A stretch of 8,133 nucleotides of DNA from Betaproteobacteria bacterium (GTDB taxonomy: Bacteria > Pseudomonadota > Gammaproteobacteria > Burkholderiales > SG8-41), in assembly GCA_016177355.1 (NCBI GenBank), contig JACOVL010000012.1, forward strand, positions 1-8,133. Direction: 5' to 3'. The stretch's first letter is position 1. Each line of letters begins with the position of its first letter. Positions 1-7,551 of this stretch are shown piece by piece. The notes beneath the pieces are model-generated. The model saw nothing but the letters and a program-made list of their open reading frames with translations. It had not been told where the DNA came from and searched no databases. Position numbers and translations under genes: made by a program.

Positions 1-14
1 CTGACGGCGGAATG

Positions 15-1346
15 CTACTTGGCCATCGCCGCGGCCTGGTTCGCGAGCTCGGCTGCCTTCGCGTAGTTCTCGCGCGCGCGGCGGCTCCAGTACTCCTCGA
101 GCGCGGTCACTTCCTTCGCGCGAATCGCGTCGCGCTTGGTGGTGCTGTAGAGCTTGAGGAAGTCCAGGTCCTTCACCTTCTCTTCCGACACGAGCGGGGT
201 GTAGGCGAGTTCGCGCGCTTCCTCGAGCAGCTGCCGCGCCTTCGGGTTCGGCTTCTTGGCGAGCCTGGCGGCGGCCTCGTGGATCGCCCTGGTCGAGGCG
301 GTGAGCTCTTTCAGGCGGAAGGTGACCGTGTGATCGAACAGGCTGTTGACGAGGTAGTAACGCGAGCGGGAGACATCGGAGTCGAATTTCACCTTGGCCT
401 GGATCTTGCCGCTGAACGGATTGGGATAGCCCTGCGGCGCCTTGGCGTAAGTGGCCGGCAGCACCGGCAGCCGGCTGATCCTGGCATTGAGGAGCAGCAT
501 CTGACCTTCCGGGGAAAGGGCGAAATTGATGAAGCGCTTGCCGAGCTCGGGATTGCGCGCGTTGGCGATGAGACCGATATTCGCCGGCACGATCGCGGTC
601 ACGGAAGGGTAAACGAATTCGACCGGGAAGCCCGATGCCTTGGCCGAGAGCCCGAAGAAGTCGATCACGAGCCCGAGCCCGAACTGGCCGTTGTTGACGC
701 CGTCGGGCACGCCGAAGCTGCGCTCGGTGATCGCGGCGCAATTGCCGCCGATCATGAGGATCTGGCGCCAGCCGCGGGTCCAGCCCTCGCCCTGCAGCAT
801 GGTCTCGATGGTGAGATGGGTCGTGCCCGAGCGCGAGGGCGAGGAGATCGCGACGTGGCCGAGGTACACCGGCTTCACGAGATCGGCCCATTCCTTCGGC
901 GCGGGAATCTGGTTGGCCTTGAGGTAGCGGATGTTCCACATGATGCCGTAGCCCGCGAGCGCCTGCCCGTAGTAGTAGCCTTCCGGGTCGTTGATCGGAT
1001 AATGGCCGATCTTCGCCGGCACCTCCTTGTTGGCGCCGTCGAACTTCTGCAGGAGCTTCTCGGAGGCGAGCACTTCGAAGGCGTCCGGGGAGGAAGCCCA
1101 GAATACGTCGGGCTTCGCGGTGGCCGGCGCTTCGCGCACGTAGGCGATCGAGGCCGAGGTCCCGCGGCTCAGCACCTCGACCTTGACCCCCGGGTTCTTC
1201 GCCTCGAAGGCGCGCTTGTAGACCTCGGTCAGGTCCTTCGGCAGCGACGTGACGATGTTGAGCTGCTGTTGGGCCTGCGCCGCCCCGGCCGCAAGCACGA
1301 ACGCCGCGGCGGCAAGCCCCGATGAAACGACGCGCAGGGAATCCAT
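15..1346 (-). CDS. Periplasmic ABC transporter substrate-binding protein, AfuA/PgtC-like
   Basis: This 443-residue protein looks like the periplasmic ligand-binding component of an ABC importer in the AfuA (iron) / PgtC (phosphoglycerate) group. Residues 1-25 form a Sec signal peptide with a hydrophobic core and a likely cut after AQA. The mature part opens with LNIVTSLPKDLTEVYKRAF, typical of the first beta-alpha unit of these type II binding proteins, and continues with KPDVFWASSPDAFEVL (79-93), a SRSGTTHLTIETM segment (171-183) and FALSPEGQMLLL (275-286). After about residue 340 there is a roughly 100-residue mostly helical tail ending in a charged EEYWSRRARENYAK stretch, longer than a minimal binding protein. 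The start at 1346 is chosen over an upstream in-frame ATG at 1388 because GAGGAGG lies 4 bases before it and the signal peptide begins there. The ligand cannot be read from sequence. No permease or ATPase lies in the window; they may lie beyond position 1. Confidence 0.88.
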   Translation of the reverse strand: MDSLRVVSSGLAAAAFVLAAGAAQAQQQLNIVTSLPKDLTEVYKRAFEAKNPGVKVEVLSRGTSASIAYVREAPATAKPDVFWASSPDAFEVLASEKLLQKFDGANKEVPAKIGHYPINDPEGYYYGQALAGYGIMWNIRYLKANQIPAPKEWADLVKPVYLGHVAISSPSRSGTTHLTIETMLQGEGWTRGWRQILMIGGNCAAITERSFGVPDGVNNGQFGLGLVIDFFGLSAKASGFPVEFVYPSVTAIVPANIGLIANARNPELGKRFINFALSPEGQMLLLNARISRLPVLPATYAKAPQGYPNPFSGKIQAKVKFDSDVSRSRYYLVNSLFDHTVTFRLKELTASTRAIHEAAARLAKKPNPKARQLLEEARELAYTPLVSEEKVKDLDFLKLYSTTKRDAIRAKEVTALEEYWSRRARENYAKAAELANQAAAMAK

Positions 1347-1350
1347 GACG

Positions 1351-1357
1351 CCTCCTC
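1351..1357 (-). promoter_or_regulatory. Ribosome binding site of the substrate-binding protein gene
   Basis: Read on the minus strand the sequence is GAGGAGG, 4 bases before the ATG at 1346. It decides this start over the in-frame ATG at 1388, which would add 14 residues ahead of the signal peptide. Confidence 0.7.
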
Positions 1358-1378
1358 GTTGTCGGTGAAAATCGTTCG

Positions 1379-1400
1379 ACCACGGCAATGTTACCGTGGT
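1379..1400 (-). other. Inverted repeat upstream of the substrate-binding protein gene
   Basis: ACCACGG (1379-1385) and CCGTGGT (1394-1400) form a perfect 7-base inverted repeat with an 8-base spacer. It sits about 33 bases upstream of the substrate-binding protein start and 70 bases past the stop of the propeller gene. It could be an operator or a weak intercistronic hairpin. On the minus strand it is not followed by a clean T run, so it is not called a terminator. The rest of the 123-base gap (1347-1469) holds a second weaker hairpin, GCAGGC (1417-1422) with GCCTGC (1431-1436). Confidence 0.35.
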
Positions 1401-1469
1401 TTCGGCGCTGCGGCGAGCAGGCCCGGATCAGCCTGCAGAGGTCGCGGCTTGCCCCCCTCCCGGGCGCCG

Positions 1470-2453
1470 CTATTCCACGACCCCGAGACGGCCGTTGTGG
1501 GAGCCCATGTACCAGAGGCGCCCGGTGGCGTCGGTCACCATCTTGCGGATGCCGACGTTGGAGGAGGGCAGTTGCACGACGCGCATCTGCTCGGTCTCCG
1601 GGTCGAAGCGCACCACGGTGTCGGTGTTGATCTCGTTCACCCACACCAGGCCGCCGCCGTCCACCGTCACCGCGTACGGGCCGGCGTCGCCGGCGGGCAA
1701 CTGATATTCCTTCACCACCGTCATCGCCTTCGGATCGAGCTTGGCGAGCCTGCCGCTGCCGTAGAGCGTGACCCACAGCATGCCGTCCGGGGCGGTGGCG
1801 ACGCGGCGCGGGCGCGAGCCGCGGCCCATGTCCACTTCGCTCATCCGACCGGTCCGGGGGTCGAGCCTGCCCATCTTGTTGTCGCCCATGCGGCAGAACC
1901 AGACGTTGCCCGCCTGGTCGAGCGCGATGCCATACGGGCCGCCGGACGAGGGGTATTCCCTGATCGCGCCCGTCTTCACGTCCAGGCTCGCGACCTTGTC
2001 GCCGCCCTGCAGCGTGAACCAGATGGTGCTCTGGTCGTCGGTGATGACGAGCGTGTGCGGCCCGCCGCCGCCGGAAGGCGTCCTGAACTCGGTCATCCTG
2101 CCGCTCGCGGGATCAAGCTTGCCGATGGTGCCGTTGCCGTTGCCGGTGGTCCACACCATGCCGTTCCTGTCCACCAGCAGGCCGTGCGGGCGGTGGCCGG
2201 AGGGCAGGTCCCACTCCTTGAATGACCTCGTCTTCGGGTCGAAGCGCGCCACCTTGTTGCCGCGCATGACGGCGATGTAGATGCTGCCGTCGGGCGCGGG
2301 CGCAGGGTCGCGCGCGAAGCGCGGCGTCGGCACTGGCCACTCGCTGACCTTGCCCGCGAGCTCCGGGCGCGCGCCGGGCGTGATGCCGTAATTCGAGCCG
2401 CCGGCCAGCGCGGCGAGCGGGAAGAATGCCATCAGGCAGGCAATCGGTCTCAT
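1470..2453 (-). CDS. Secreted seven-bladed beta-propeller, streptogramin lyase (Vgb)-like
   Basis: The 327-residue protein has a short signal peptide (1-17, likely cut after ALA) followed by seven tandem propeller units of roughly 41-43 residues. Each has the pattern 'P-H/Y-G-x-x-x-D-x-x-G-x-[VIL]-W-x-T' then 'G-x-[IVL]-x-[RK]-[FL]-D-P-x-T'. The units begin near residues 50, 90, 132, 174, 216, 260 and 303, and the N-terminal SEWPVPTP strand probably closes the last blade. This matches the virginiamycin B lyase / NHL-SMP30 type repeat. True Vgb lyases use a His and a Glu late in the propeller; from memory the His lies in a PHGI-type motif. Here the seventh unit reads NVGIRKMV, so lyase activity should not be assumed. 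A secreted binding or sugar/lactone-type enzyme role is equally possible. The start at 2453 is preferred over 2474 because AAGGAG lies 7 bases ahead and the signal peptide begins there. It may be co-transcribed with the downstream binding-protein gene (123-base gap). Confidence 0.85.
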   Translation of the reverse strand: MRPIACLMAFFPLAALAGGSNYGITPGARPELAGKVSEWPVPTPRFARDPAPAPDGSIYIAVMRGNKVARFDPKTRSFKEWDLPSGHRPHGLLVDRNGMVWTTGNGNGTIGKLDPASGRMTEFRTPSGGGGPHTLVITDDQSTIWFTLQGGDKVASLDVKTGAIREYPSSGGPYGIALDQAGNVWFCRMGDNKMGRLDPRTGRMSEVDMGRGSRPRRVATAPDGMLWVTLYGSGRLAKLDPKAMTVVKEYQLPAGDAGPYAVTVDGGGLVWVNEINTDTVVRFDPETEQMRVVQLPSSNVGIRKMVTDATGRLWYMGSHNGRLGVVE

Positions 2454-2460
2454 TTTTCGG

Positions 2461-2466
2461 CTCCTT
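2461..2466 (-). promoter_or_regulatory. Ribosome binding site of the propeller gene
   Basis: On the minus strand this reads AAGGAG, 7 bases before the ATG at 2453. It fixes that start rather than the in-frame ATG at 2474, which lies upstream of the site. Confidence 0.75.
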
Positions 2467-2506
2467 GGGTTCACTATATAATAATTTCGACACTTCGGGC
2501 TTCCAT

Positions 2507-2522
2507 GATAATGCTCGTTATC
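2507..2522. promoter_or_regulatory. Possible operator palindrome GATAA-N6-TTATC
   Basis: GATAA (2507-2511) and TTATC (2518-2522) form a 5-base inverted repeat around a 6-base centre, inside the divergent promoter gap and just downstream of the plus-strand TATAAT box. The size suits a dimeric DNA-binding protein, but a 5-base arm can occur by chance in an AT-rich stretch. Confidence 0.25.
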
Positions 2523-2543
2523 GGAAGCAATTTTGCATTAGAG

Positions 2544-2548
2544 GGAGG
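2544..2548 (+). promoter_or_regulatory. Ribosome binding site of the caspase-like gene
   Basis: GGAGG within GAGGGAGG (2541-2548) lies 6 bases before the ATG at 2555 and 3 bases before the adjacent ATG at 2552. The spacing favours 2555, and the site rules out the much longer reading that begins at 2426. Confidence 0.7.
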
Positions 2549-2554
2549 CGCATG

Positions 2555-4426
2555 ATGCGCTGGACCCGGCGCCGGGTGCTGCGGGCGGCATTGGCGGGGG
2601 GAGGCGTTGCGCTTTTGCCCCGAGCGGGCGCGGTCGCCCAAGGCGGCGGCACGGGGCTGCTGCGGGCGCCGAAAGTGGCGCTGGTGATAGGCAACAGCCG
2701 CTACCAGCAAGCGCCGCTCAGGAATCCCGTCAACGACGCCAACGGGATTGCCGCGGCGCTCAAGAGCGTCGGGTTCAGCGTGACGCTCGGGCTGGAGCTG
2801 GGCCGGTCGGAAATGCGCGACGCGATCCGTGCCTACACCGGCGGCCTGGCCAGGTCGAATGCGGTCGGGCTCTTCTATTTCGCCGGACACGGCGCGCAGC
2901 TCGCCTGGCGCAACTACATGATTCCGCTGGACGTGGAAATCGGCGATATCCAGGAGCTGCGCGAGCAGGGCGTGGACGTGAACAGCCTGATCGACGGCAT
3001 CCGCAAGGCGGGCAACCCGATGAACATCATCATTCTTGATGCCTGCCGGGACAACCCGTTCGGCAGCACCCGACGCCTCGACCAGAAGGGCCTGTCGCAA
3101 CTCGACGCGCCGCCGGGGACGCTCCTGGCCTACGCCACCGCGCCGGGCAACACCGCGGCCGACGGCGAGGACGCGCACGGGCTCTATACCGAACACCTGC
3201 TGCGCCAGATCGGGGTGCCGGAGGCGAAGGTCGAGGACGTGTTCAAGCGGGTGCGCCTCGCCGTGCGCCGCCAGTCGAAGGGATTGCAGATCCCGTGGGA
3301 GAGCACCTCCCTCGAAGAGGACTTCTGGTTCGTCCCGCCGCAAGCGCTAGCGGCGCTGGCCGCCGAGGAGGCGGAGCGCGAGCGGCGGCGGGAGCTGGCG
3401 CTGCTCGAGAAGCGGCGCGCCGAGGAGGAAGCTGAACGAAATAGAAAACGCGAGCTGGCGCTGAAAGAAGCGCAGCGCGTGACGGAGGAAGCGGAGCGAA
3501 AGCGGCGGGAGGAGCAGGCGTTACGGGAGGCCAGGCTTGCCGAAGAAGAGGCCGCGCGGAAATACCAGCAGGAACTCGCGCTGCGGGAGAAGCAACGCGC
3601 GCAGGAGGAGGCCGAACGCCGGCGCGAGCGGGAACAGGCGGCAGTACGGAAGCCGAACGCGGCGCTTGTGGAACGCCTGTTCGAGGAGGAGCTGGCGATC
3701 TGGGAGAGGATCAAGGTGTCCAGTGAGCCCGGACCCCTGGAGGATTACCTGATGCGCTATCCCAGCGGACGATACTCCGAGCTGGCGCAGCTGCGGCTGG
3801 ACCAGGTGCTTGCCCGGCTGGGCGAAAAGAAAATCGAAATCGTATCGGCGCCGGAAAACCCTTACAGCAAGGGCACGGTGGCGGCGAACACCGCCTACAA
3901 GGTTGGCGACTACTACGCGTATCGCGAATGGGACCTGCTGACGAAACTGGAGTTGAAGCGGCGCAAGCGCGTGGTCACCGAAATCACCGACACCGAAGTC
4001 ATCTACAACGAAGGGCGCTTCGTCACCGACCTGCTCGGAAATCAATTGCGATTCGGCGGCGGCGCCGTGTGGTCGCCCAATCAGACCGTGCCGACCGAAT
4101 TCACCGTGGGCAGACGCTGGAAGACCCGTTTCCGCGTCGTCCCGCCCAAGGGCGGCGGGACCATCGTGGACCTGGAACTGCGGATTGCGGACCGCGAGAG
4201 CGTCACGGTGCTGGCGGGCACCTTCAACGCGTACCGTATCGAGGCGCAGGGCTGGCAAACAGGCATGGTGGCCGGCAACTACATCAACAACTCCTGGGAC
4301 TGGAAAACCTGGTACGCGCCCGATCGGGTGCGTCAGCCCGTCGCGTACGAATGGTTCAACCGGAACCATTTCGGCCGTATCGTCCGGGCCGCTCGGAACG
4401 AGCTGGTGGAATTCCGCCAGTCGTGA
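2555..4426 (+). CDS. Tat-exported caspase-like (peptidase C14) protein with repeat coiled coil
   Basis: The 623-residue protein starts with a twin-arginine type signal (T-R-R-R-V-L-R at 4-10, then a hydrophobic stretch and likely cut after AVA near 28), so a periplasmic location is predicted. Residues about 40-260 form a caspase-like domain: KVALVIGNSRY, then FYFAGHGAQ with catalytic His112, then IILDACRDNPF with catalytic Cys164. The His-Cys dyad is intact, so proteolytic activity is possible; bacterial relatives often prefer Arg/Lys, not Asp. Residues 271-366 are a highly charged coiled coil made of 20-residue repeats. Residues 370-425 (WERIKVSSEPGPLEDYLMRYPSGRYSELA) resemble a helical linker seen in other bacterial caspase homologues. 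Residues about 446-623 form a beta-rich, Trp/Tyr-rich domain that resembles DUF3108/TapB-like folds only weakly and is otherwise unassigned. It leads the plus-strand cluster, 56 bases before the cyclase. The substrate is unknown. The start could be one codon earlier (2552). Confidence 0.88.
   Translation: MRWTRRRVLRAALAGGGVALLPRAGAVAQGGGTGLLRAPKVALVIGNSRYQQAPLRNPVNDANGIAAALKSVGFSVTLGLELGRSEMRDAIRAYTGGLARSNAVGLFYFAGHGAQLAWRNYMIPLDVEIGDIQELREQGVDVNSLIDGIRKAGNPMNIIILDACRDNPFGSTRRLDQKGLSQLDAPPGTLLAYATAPGNTAADGEDAHGLYTEHLLRQIGVPEAKVEDVFKRVRLAVRRQSKGLQIPWESTSLEEDFWFVPPQALAALAAEEAERERRRELALLEKRRAEEEAERNRKRELALKEAQRVTEEAERKRREEQALREARLAEEEAARKYQQELALREKQRAQEEAERRREREQAAVRKPNAALVERLFEEELAIWERIKVSSEPGPLEDYLMRYPSGRYSELAQLRLDQVLARLGEKKIEIVSAPENPYSKGTVAANTAYKVGDYYAYREWDLLTKLELKRRKRVVTEITDTEVIYNEGRFVTDLLGNQLRFGGGAVWSPNQTVPTEFTVGRRWKTRFRVVPPKGGGTIVDLELRIADRESVTVLAGTFNAYRIEAQGWQTGMVAGNYINNSWDWKTWYAPDRVRQPVAYEWFNRNHFGRIVRAARNELVEFRQS
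3365..3652 (+). repeat. In-frame 60-base tandem repeat encoding a coiled coil
   Basis: Four full imperfect copies of a 60-base unit (starting 3365, 3425, 3485, 3545) and a partial fifth (3605) lie in frame in the caspase-like gene. Each encodes about 20 residues of the form EEAER-x4-E-L-A-L-x-E-x-x-R-x. The copies have diverged in DNA more than in protein pattern, which points to old duplication kept by selection for helix character. A 20-residue period is close to, but not equal to, three heptads. Confidence 0.8.
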
Positions 4427-4445
4427 CGCCGGTGTCGTGCCGGAC

Positions 4446-4471
4446 AGCAGGACCGCGCAGGTCCTTCTGCT
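4446..4471 (+). other. Imperfect hairpin between the caspase and cyclase genes
   Basis: GGACC (4450-4454) pairs with GGTCC (4460-4464) around a 5-base loop, extended by AGCA (4446-4449) with TGCT (4468-4471) across a 3-base bulge. It ends 11 bases before the cyclase ATG. No T run follows, so it does not look like a standard terminator; an RNA processing or translation-control role is only a possibility. Confidence 0.35.
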
Positions 4472-4482
4472 AGACTTCGCGC

Positions 4483-6222
4483 ATGTTTCGGCATGCGGCG
4501 TTCATCGCGATCCTCGCCTGCGGCGTGCTGCTTGCGGCGGCGCGGGTCACCGAGCCGCTCGATCTCGAGCTGCTCGACGCGCAGTTCCGGTGGCTGCGCG
4601 CATCGCACCCGCAGCCCGTCGCCCGGGACGTCGCCGTGGTCGGCATCGACGAGGACACGGCAAAGCGCTTTCCGGAGCCGATCACGCTGTGGCACGCCCA
4701 CCTCGGGCGGTTCTTCACGGCGCAGACGCTCGCAAAGCCGGCGGCGCTCGGCGTCGACATCGTCCTGCCCGACCGCAGTTACGAATCGGTCCTGCCCGGA
4801 TCGGACAAGAGGCTCCTGAAGGGCCTGCTGGACGCGCGATTGAGCTTCCCCGTGGTGCTGGGCCAGACGGTGGAGCCTTCCGGAAAAACCCGCAACATTC
4901 ATCCGCTGTTCCTCAAGATCGCCGGCAACGCGGGGTACGCCCTGTTCCCGGTGGATGGGGATGGCGTCGTGCGCCGCTTCGACGAGCGGCTGGCGGAGGG
5001 CGGCCAGACCGTTCCCACGCTGGCCGGCCAGTTGGCGCGGAGCCTGAAGGTGGAACCCGTACCCGGATACATCGATTACTGGCGCGGCGCGCCGTTCAAT
5101 TACGTGCCGCTGCAACAGGTCCTCGAGTGGGCGGAGAAGGGCGACGAGGCCGCGCTCGCCCGCGCCTTCCGCGACAAGGCGGTGCTGATCGGGATGGTGT
5201 TCCCGTTCGAGGACCGGCTGCGCGCGCCGCTACAGCTCGCCGCGTGGGAGCCCGATGCACCCAATACGCCGGGTGTGCTGCTCCATGCGCAGGTTTTGCG
5301 CAACCTGTTGAACGGCGGCTTCGTGCAGCCGGCGCACTCCGTCGCAATAGCGGCCATTTGCGCCGTGCTGGCGGCGCTCTGGTTCGTCTCGGGCACGACG
5401 GGCCTGATCGCGCTGCTGCTCGCGGCGGTCGTCGCAGTGCTGGGCGGCGCTTCCACCTGGCTGCTCGCCGAGGGCTGGTATTTCCCCGCGGTCGCGCCGG
5501 CGCTGACGGCGGCGCTCGCGCTCGGCGGCCGCAACGGCTATGACACGCTGTTGAAGCTCCGCGAGCGGCGGCGACTGCGGGCCTCGTTCGGCGGCTACGT
5601 CAGCCCGCCGGTGATGGAGGAAATCCTCGCCGGGCGCATCAATCCCGAGCTGGGCGGCGCGCAGAAATTCGTGTGCGTGATGTTCTCCGACATCCGCGGC
5701 TACACCACGCGCAGCGAGCGCATGACCCCGGAGCAGGTGATCCGCTTCCTCAACCGCTATTTCGAGCGGACGGTCGCGCTGATCCACGAGCGCGGCGGCG
5801 CCGTGGTGAGCTTCATGGGCGACGGCATCATGGCGGTGTTCGGCGCGCCCAAGCCGCTCGACAACCCGTGCCGCGAGGCGTTCGAGTCCGCCCGCGCGAT
5901 GCTGAAGTACGTGGGCGAGCTGAACGGTCAGTTCCGCGCCGAGGGCGAGGCGCCGCTGGACATCGGCATCGGGCTGCACGCGGGCGCTGCGGTGGTCGGG
6001 CACGTGGGCTCCTCCACGCGCCACGACTACACCGCGATCGGCGACGTCACCAACGTCGCCTCGCGGCTGGAGGGGCTGACCAAGGAGGCGGGCTACCGCG
6101 TGGTGCTGTCGAGCAAGGTCGCCGAAATGCTCGGCGGCGCGGAGACCCTGACTGCGCTCGGCCCCATGGCCATCAAGGGCCATACCCCGGTGGAAGTCCA
6201 TGGCTACGACAAAGTCGGCTGA
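4483..6222 (+). CDS. CHASE2-domain class III nucleotide (adenylate-type) cyclase
   Basis: This 579-residue membrane sensor cyclase would make a cyclic nucleotide from NTP in the cytoplasm under control of an extracytoplasmic domain. An N-terminal membrane segment (about 5-20) is followed by a CHASE2 domain (about 27-280; RDVAVVGIDEDTAKRFPEP, KPAALGVDIVLPDRS, KAVLIGMVFPFEDR), three membrane segments (about 285-303, 305-321, 334-349), a short linker, and a catalytic domain (about 370-579). Catalytic features visible are both metal Asp residues (Asp403 in FSDIRGYT, Asp447 in MGDGIMAVFGAP) and the transition-state pair Asn524/Arg528 in NVASR. The purine-selecting position that is normally Lys in 'K-F-I-G-D' is Ser443, while the second selectivity position is Thr517 (YTAIGD), so the product is not certain to be cAMP. 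An in-frame TAG at 4471 means translation cannot start further upstream. No strong Shine-Dalgarno is seen. It lies 26 bases ahead of a kinase with a cyclic-nucleotide-binding domain. Confidence 0.92.
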   Translation: MFRHAAFIAILACGVLLAAARVTEPLDLELLDAQFRWLRASHPQPVARDVAVVGIDEDTAKRFPEPITLWHAHLGRFFTAQTLAKPAALGVDIVLPDRSYESVLPGSDKRLLKGLLDARLSFPVVLGQTVEPSGKTRNIHPLFLKIAGNAGYALFPVDGDGVVRRFDERLAEGGQTVPTLAGQLARSLKVEPVPGYIDYWRGAPFNYVPLQQVLEWAEKGDEAALARAFRDKAVLIGMVFPFEDRLRAPLQLAAWEPDAPNTPGVLLHAQVLRNLLNGGFVQPAHSVAIAAICAVLAALWFVSGTTGLIALLLAAVVAVLGGASTWLLAEGWYFPAVAPALTAALALGGRNGYDTLLKLRERRRLRASFGGYVSPPVMEEILAGRINPELGGAQKFVCVMFSDIRGYTTRSERMTPEQVIRFLNRYFERTVALIHERGGAVVSFMGDGIMAVFGAPKPLDNPCREAFESARAMLKYVGELNGQFRAEGEAPLDIGIGLHAGAAVVGHVGSSTRHDYTAIGDVTNVASRLEGLTKEAGYRVVLSSKVAEMLGGAETLTALGPMAIKGHTPVEVHGYDKVG

Positions 6223-6241
6223 CAGCTGATAGCTGACAGCC
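6217..6241 (+). repeat. Heptamer repeat and hairpin at the cyclase-kinase junction
   Basis: Three 7-base units (GCTGACA, GCTGATA, GCTGACA at 6218-6238) run from the cyclase stop codon toward the kinase start. The same bases form an inverted repeat: GGCTG (6217-6221) with CAGCC (6237-6241) and CAGCT (6223-6227) with AGCTG (6231-6235), separated by A-A mismatches and a 3-base loop. The first unit carries the cyclase TGA, and the period of 7 puts TGA in all three frames. The hairpin ends 7 bases before the kinase ATG, where a ribosome site would be expected. Confidence 0.7.
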
Positions 6242-6248
6242 AAAGCGC

Positions 6249-7547
<1,299 letters not shown>

Positions 7548-7551
7548 TACG

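Larger units (their letters stand above)
2454..2551. promoter_or_regulatory. Divergent AT-rich promoter region
   Basis: This gap of about 100 bases separates the two divergent transcription units and is markedly richer in A and T than its surroundings. On the plus strand an exact TATAAT lies at 2477-2482, giving a caspase-gene leader of about 65 bases, but the -35 region is poor. On the minus strand the same AT block offers TATTAT (2483 down to 2478), which would give a very short leader ahead of the propeller gene. A small palindrome lies at 2507-2522. The two promoters would overlap, so the genes may be regulated together or compete. No transcript data support the exact boxes. Confidence 0.45.

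Noticed and set aside
12..1325. Long plus-strand open frame opposite the binding-protein gene
   Set aside because: It is an antisense shadow in GC-rich DNA; the translation is Arg/Gly/Leu/His-rich with no domain, while the minus strand has a signal peptide and a clear family match.
1359..2225. Plus-strand open frame opposite the propeller gene
   Set aside because: Low-complexity Ala/His/Val-rich translation; the minus strand holds seven regular propeller repeats.
2426..2554. N-terminal extension of the caspase-like protein from an ATG at 2426
   Set aside because: It would overlap the divergent gene and promoter, and a good ribosome site plus a Tat signal mark the start at 2552/2555.
2474..3343. 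Minus-strand open frame opposite the caspase domain
   Set aside because: No domain and biased composition; the plus strand encodes an intact His-Cys dyad.
3365..3652. CRISPR-like or mobile repeat array
   Set aside because: The repeat is contiguous without spacers, in frame and diverged at third positions, so it is a protein-coding coiled-coil repeat.
4446..4471. Rho-independent terminator between the caspase and cyclase genes
   Set aside because: The stem is interrupted by a bulge and no T run follows, so transcription read-through into the cyclase is more likely.
4185..5543. Plus-strand frame overlapping the end of the caspase gene and the CHASE2 region
   Set aside because: Arg/Ala/Gly-rich frame shadow with no recognisable motif; the CHASE2 cyclase frame accounts for the DNA.
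5230..6243. Minus-strand open frame opposite the cyclase domain
   Set aside because: Antisense shadow of a GC-rich gene; all catalytic motifs lie on the plus strand.
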